DNA of 64,000 nt from an uncultured Mycoplasmatota bacterium (GTDB taxonomy: Bacteria > Bacillota_I > Bacilli_A > RF39 > UBA660). Both the position numbers and the translations under genes were made by a program. Below are positions 60,255 through 64,000 of the stretch, piece by piece (within the stretch, counting starts at the first letter, position 1; every line of letters starts with the position of its first letter). The stretch is from assembly GCA_900545005.1 (NCBI GenBank), contig UQXO01000008.1, positions 7,782-71,781 on the forward strand, read 5' to 3'. A model generated the notes under the pieces. It saw only the letters and a list, made by a program, of their open reading frames with translations, had not been told where the DNA came from and ran no database searches.

Positions 60255-60848
60255 CTATTGTTTAGTTATTTTACCTGTTGTTAAGCCAATCTTACCACTG
60301 AAAGAGCCCTCTAAGAGATTAGATTGATCTCGGTCGGCATAACTTAACCAAATTCTAAAGACATATTGTTGTGTCTCAGATGGACTAATAGTAATTTCAT
60401 CAGTTGTCAAAGTATAATCTTTACCACTAACTGCATTGCTAAAATTACCAGTTGCTATAGTAGTTTCGCCAGAGTCTCCCTTTTTAGTTAATTCCCATTT
60501 AAAATCTTCCGATATAAAATTAGTAGAAATAGTAAAGTCAGTTAAGTATAAAGTATAATTAGCTGTCATAGTCGAAGTTGATTTTGAAGTAATAGTAAAG
60601 TTGGTATAAGCTCTACTGTTTTGTCTATCAGCATCATTAATTAACATCATTCTTGGTTCGTTTATATATTGACTAGTTAAAAATTCAATATCCAAATTTG
60701 CATTAGTAACAGTAGATGGATTAATGGTATCTGTTACATTTATTTTAGCTAAATAAAATGCTCTTGATGCTGTGAATGCCGTTGTTATAAGTATTAGTGC
60801 TATCGATATATATAAGATAGTGTGTTTTACCGTTTCCTTAGTCTTCAT
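60255..60848 (-). CDS. TasA/CalY-like exported protein (third copy)
   Basis: The 197-residue precursor has a basic start, a hydrophobic segment (about 10-30) ending TASRAFYLAKINVTD, similar to but weaker than the AYF-A site of the two TasA-like proteins at 5226-6561, and a Thr/Ser-rich beta domain ending ADRDQSNLLEGSFSGKIGL, the matching end strand. It is far from sipW (about 58 kb), next to a patatin. A role in the same fibre as a minor subunit is possible (inference). TATAAT box just upstream. Confidence 0.7.
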   Translation of the reverse strand: MKTKETVKHTILYISIALILITTAFTASRAFYLAKINVTDTINPSTVTNANLDIEFLTSQYINEPRMMLINDADRQNSRAYTNFTITSKSTSTMTANYTLYLTDFTISTNFISEDFKWELTKKGDSGETTIATGNFSNAVSGKDYTLTTDEITISPSETQQYVFRIWLSYADRDQSNLLEGSFSGKIGLTTGKITKQ

Positions 60849-60915
60849 AAGAAACCTCCGTACTATTATAAGTATATCTTAAAACGCAATTATTTACAAT
60901 ATGCAATTTTATGTT

Positions 60916-61920
60916 TTAATATAAATTCTCGTTAGGACTAGCATTCAAATCTAAGTCAACAAATTTTCTTTTTAAGTATAATGGATATGCTGCAGCTCCA
61001 ATCATTGCCGCATTATCAGTACAGTAAAGTAGTTTAGGAACAGTAACATTTACATCGTATTTTTGAGCCATTTTTGTAATCTTCTTGCGAATATACATAT
61101 TAGCAGAAACCCCACCGGCAATAATAACATTCTTTATATTAGTCTTCTTAATAGCAAGTTCCAACTTACGAACTAATTCATCAGTAGCCGTAGTCTGAAA
61201 AGAACAAGCCAAATCTTCTTTATTAATAGCATTATTCCTTTGAGTCTCATTATGTACTAAATTAATAATACTTGACTTAAGACCACTAAAGCTCAAATTA
61301 AACGAATCATCATACATAGGAATTGGTAATTTGTAACTAGGCTTGCCATTTAAAGCCATTTTCTCTACATTAGGTCCACCAGGGTATTTTAAGCCTAAAA
61401 CTCGAGCTGCTTTATCGTATACCTCTCCAATCGCATCATCTAAAGTACTTCCTAATACCTCAAATTTATAGTCCTCAGGCATATAAACAATATCTGTATG
61501 ACCGCCACTTATAATTAAAGCAAGAAGAGGAAATTGCATTGTGTTTTCTAAGTTATTAGCATAAATATGACCTGCTAAATGATTTACGGCAATTAAGGGT
61601 TTGTTATAAACCAATGAAATAGTTTTAGCTGCTTCAACGCCGACTAGCAAACTTCCCATTAAGCCAGGGCCATATGTAACGGCAATCGCATCAATATCTT
61701 TGATACTCATATTAGCTTTCTTTAAAGTTTCATTTAGTACAATGGTAATATTTTCAGTATGCATACGGGAGGCAATCTCGGGAACAACACCACCATAATT
61801 TTCATGAACTTTTATTTGCGTATTGATTGTTAAAGCTACTACTTCCTTGCCGTTTTTGACGATAGCAACACTGGTTTCATCACAACTTGATTCAATTGCT
61901 AAAATAAATACGTCTTTCAT
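60916..61920 (-). CDS. tsaD: tRNA N6-threonylcarbamoyladenosine synthase subunit TsaD
   Basis: The 334-residue ASKHA enzyme transfers threonylcarbamoyl to A37 of ANN-decoding tRNAs. AIESSCDETSVAI (1-20 region), metal His114 and His118 in AVNHLAGH, SFSGLKSS and CTDNAAMIG. It works with TsaB and TsaE encoded just upstream. Confidence 0.97.
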   Translation of the reverse strand: MKDVFILAIESSCDETSVAIVKNGKEVVALTINTQIKVHENYGGVVPEIASRMHTENITIVLNETLKKANMSIKDIDAIAVTYGPGLMGSLLVGVEAAKTISLVYNKPLIAVNHLAGHIYANNLENTMQFPLLALIISGGHTDIVYMPEDYKFEVLGSTLDDAIGEVYDKAARVLGLKYPGGPNVEKMALNGKPSYKLPIPMYDDSFNLSFSGLKSSIINLVHNETQRNNAINKEDLACSFQTTATDELVRKLELAIKKTNIKNVIIAGGVSANMYIRKKITKMAQKYDVNVTVPKLLYCTDNAAMIGAAAYPLYLKRKFVDLDLNASPNENLY

Positions 61921-61955
61921 CTTTGTCTACTTCCTTTTCTTTTAATTGGTTTTTA

Positions 61956-62372
61956 TTATAACACTTTTATCATAAAAAATGCGTTTTCATTACCATAATA
62001 ATTTTTAATTGTTCTTACTTTAACAAAACCTAATTTTTCATAAAATTTTATGGCATTAATATTATTTTCTCTTACTTCTAAGTTTATTTTTTTTAAGTTA
62101 TTTGTACATAAAGCATAATTAATCATGGATGATCCTAATCCTTGATTACGAAAATCCTTTTGGATGTTAATATCAACAATATCAGCTTCATCAAAAGAAA
62201 TTGTTAGGTGAATAAATCCTAAAATGGTATTATTTTTATAATACCCATAAATTTTTTGATTTTTATCAGCTAATACTTTTCTCAAATCATAAAGATCAGC
62301 ATATTTAGGATCTAATTCTTTTCCTAAATCATATATGTATTGTAAGTCTTCATAACTAACTTCTCTTATCAC
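61956..62372 (-). CDS. rimI: GNAT acetyltransferase RimI-like
   Basis: A GNAT-fold protein of about 138 residues with the acetyl-CoA loop DFRNQGLGSSMINYAL and the end INLEVRENNINAIKFYEKLGFVKV, as in RimI, which acetylates the N-terminus of bS18. The open frame goes back to 62432, but a GTG at 62372 with GAGG just before it gives the usual start VIREVSYEDL. It overlaps tsaB by 17 bp, the usual neighbour. Confidence 0.87.
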   Translation of the reverse strand: MIREVSYEDLQYIYDLGKELDPKYADLYDLRKVLADKNQKIYGYYKNNTILGFIHLTISFDEADIVDINIQKDFRNQGLGSSMINYALCTNNLKKINLEVRENNINAIKFYEKLGFVKVRTIKNYYGNENAFFMIKVL

Positions 62373-62907
62373 TTTGGACCTCAATTGTCTTAATATACAA
62401 AGGATTAGCGTTAAAGCAATCGCTTTTTTCAAGGTAAGGATATATTATTAATTTTTGATAATCAATCTTTTCATTAATGATTGTGCCATTGGTATCTTTA
62501 GATTTTACATATTTGATTGGACTAGTCATTTTATCATCTTGAAATTTAGCCATATAATAACCATTATTTTCTAAAACGGCATAAGTATTTTCACCTTTAT
62601 TATTTAAAGCAGCTATTTGTAAAAAGTTAATAGTATAAATTGGAATATTCAAGCAATATGCTATTGTTTTTGCTATAGTCACGCCAATACGAATTCCAGT
62701 AAATGACCCAGGACCATTACACACAATTATCTTGCCCAGGTCCATAATATCTATGTCAATGTCTTTTAGAATACTTCTTATCATTGGCAGTACAGTCTGA
62801 CTTGTAGAAGAAAATTCAGTTGCTTCACTAATTTTTAATAATTTTTCATCACGATAAAGTCCTAATTTTACATCTTTAAAATGTGTATCAATAAATAAAG
62901 TATACAT
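62356..62907 (-). CDS. tsaB: t6A pathway protein TsaB
   Basis: The 183-residue inactive ASKHA partner of TsaD begins MYTLFIDTHFKDVKLGLY and has the conserved CNGPGSFTGIRIG. The start at ATG 62907 has AGAGGAAG before it. The C-terminal part is shorter and diverged as in other small-genome Bacilli. Confidence 0.9.
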   Translation of the reverse strand: MYTLFIDTHFKDVKLGLYRDEKLLKISEATEFSSTSQTVLPMIRSILKDIDIDIMDLGKIIVCNGPGSFTGIRIGVTIAKTIAYCLNIPIYTINFLQIAALNNKGENTYAVLENNGYYMAKFQDDKMTSPIKYVKSKDTNGTIINEKIDYQKLIIYPYLEKSDCFNANPLYIKTIEVQSDKRS

Positions 62908-62959
62908 ATTCTTCCTCTTTTCCACAACTAATTATAGCATTAAATTTAAAAATTGGCAT

Positions 62960-62988
62960 TAAAAAAGACAGTTTTTACAATACTGCCT
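62960..62988 (-). terminator. Terminator or attenuator between tsaE and tsaB
   Basis: Minus-strand 7-bp stem AGGCAGT / ACTGTCT (62988-62982 and 62972-62966), followed by TTTTT; it overlaps the last codons of tsaE. tsaB begins 53 nt further on. Confidence 0.65.
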
Positions 62989-63424
62989 CACACAATTCTT
63001 CATATTTTTCGCCATATGGTTTTATTTTTAAAACTCTGGTGTTTTCATCAACTATCACAAAAGATATTTCTAAACGTTCTTTTGGCAAACAATCACATAT
63101 TAATTCTGACCATTCAATGATTGAAATAGCTTGACCATCAAAGTAGTCATCAAATCCTACTGTTTCGCAGGCATCCTGCAATCTATACACATCCATATGA
63201 TAAAGTTTTGCTTCACCATTATATTCTTTTACTAAATTAAATGTTGGACTAGTGATAGTATCTTTAATTCCTAAAGATGCGGCGAAACCTTTAACAAATA
63301 CAGTTTTACCACTACCTAATTCCCCATTTAAACAAATTATCATTCCTGGAAATTTCTCTGATTCAATATTCTCAGCTAAACTCATTGTATCTTCAATTGA
63401 TTTACTAACATATTTATATTCCAT
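62975..63424 (-). CDS. tsaE: t6A pathway ATPase TsaE
   Basis: The 149-residue ATPase supports TsaB-TsaD cycling. P-loop GELGSGKT (34-41), TSPTFNLVKEY and LYHMDVYRL and a WSE motif (IIEWSELI) fit TsaE. AAGGTGAT ribosome site, clear promoter upstream, close to the rRNA operon end. Confidence 0.94.
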   Translation of the reverse strand: MEYKYVSKSIEDTMSLAENIESEKFPGMIICLNGELGSGKTVFVKGFAASLGIKDTITSPTFNLVKEYNGEAKLYHMDVYRLQDACETVGFDDYFDGQAISIIEWSELICDCLPKERLEISFVIVDENTRVLKIKPYGEKYEELCEAVL

Positions 63425-63442
63425 TTATATCACCTTGACAAT

Positions 63443-63472
63443 AGTATATCAAAAATCATTTAAAATTAACAA
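63443..63472 (-). promoter_or_regulatory. Promoter of tsaE
   Basis: Minus strand TTGTTA (63472-63467), 18-nt spacer, TATACT (63448-63443), 18 nt before the ATG at 63424. Confidence 0.75.
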
Positions 63473-63510
63473 TTATTTTCAACAATTCCCTTAAATTAAC
63501 GCAAAAAAAA

Positions 63511-63614
63511 ATAGGCAACTTCCTATCTTCGCATTCACTATTTTCGGCGTTTAAGTGCTTAACTACTCTGTTCGGGATGGGAAGAGGTGTATCCACTTAG
63601 CCATAGTCACCTAT
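63511..63614 (-). rRNA. 5S ribosomal RNA
   Basis: About 104 nt on the minus strand. The ends pair (ATAGGTGACT with AGTTGCCTAT) to form helix I, and the interior has CACCTCTTCCCATCCCGAAC and AGTTAAGCACTTAAACGCC, classic 5S sequence. A run of T follows directly (63510-63503) and acts as the operon terminator. Confidence 0.95.
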
Positions 63615-63674
63615 AAAGGATTTTGTCCTTTAAAAACAAGATAATGCAACTTCATCAATATAGAAATAATATTG

Positions 63675-64000
<326 letters not shown>

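Overview
This is about 64 kb of a very AT-rich bacterial chromosome, almost entirely transcribed from the minus strand. The gene families and orders (truB-rbfA-infB-ylxR-nusA-rimP, DUF177-rpmF opposite tmcAL, trmD-rimM, a T-box on the leuS transcript, tsaE-tsaB-rimI-tsaD) point to a low-GC Bacillota/Bacilli relative. It may be one of the uncultured, genome-reduced lineages near the Mollicutes; that placement is an inference. The standard genetic code is used: TGA is a stop in several 4-base ATGA overlaps (for example rimM/trmD), which argues against a Mycoplasma-type code. I saw no tRNA, transposase, integrase or CRISPR array.

Region 1 (1-6.6 kb) is a surface-fibre cluster. It holds a membrane-anchored XRE regulator, a SpoVIF-like protein, a SipW-type signal peptidase, a giant calcium-repeat stalk protein with a TasA/CalY-like end domain, and two TasA/camelysin-like proteins with SipW-type signal peptides. 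Region 2 (6.7-22.9 kb) encodes an unusual secretion or pilus machine. It has a VirD4/TraG coupling ATPase, two paired lipoproteins, a SpoIID+M23 wall hydrolase, a VirB4 ATPase split into two genes, a PrgI/VirB3-like protein, a VirB6/TrbL-like channel protein and two VirB2-like pilins. Directly upstream in transcription order are a TadZ/CpaE-like ATPase and four small pilin-like proteins sharing an MKE[AS] N-terminus. No relaxase, integrase or TadA/B/C is present, so this looks like a resident, non-conjugative (or effector/adhesion) machine. It is the most novel system in the window.

Region 3 (23-49.7 kb) is core metabolism and information processing: trmD-rimM-trmH-tmk, lemA, rpmF, tmcAL, leuS with a T-box, asnB, an LTA-synthase-like enzyme, tex, a TetR regulator with oleate hydratase, cutA-nth-dnaD-cca, rpmB and the truB...rimP operon. 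Region 4 (50-63.4 kb) has an aminotransferase/ATP-grasp pair of unknown product, several small membrane proteins, trmL, a dCMP deaminase, a lipoprotein cyclophilin, a two-component system, a YebC protein, a patatin plus a third TasA-like protein, and the t6A genes. The right edge is the end of an rRNA operon (23S 3' end, then 5S, minus strand).
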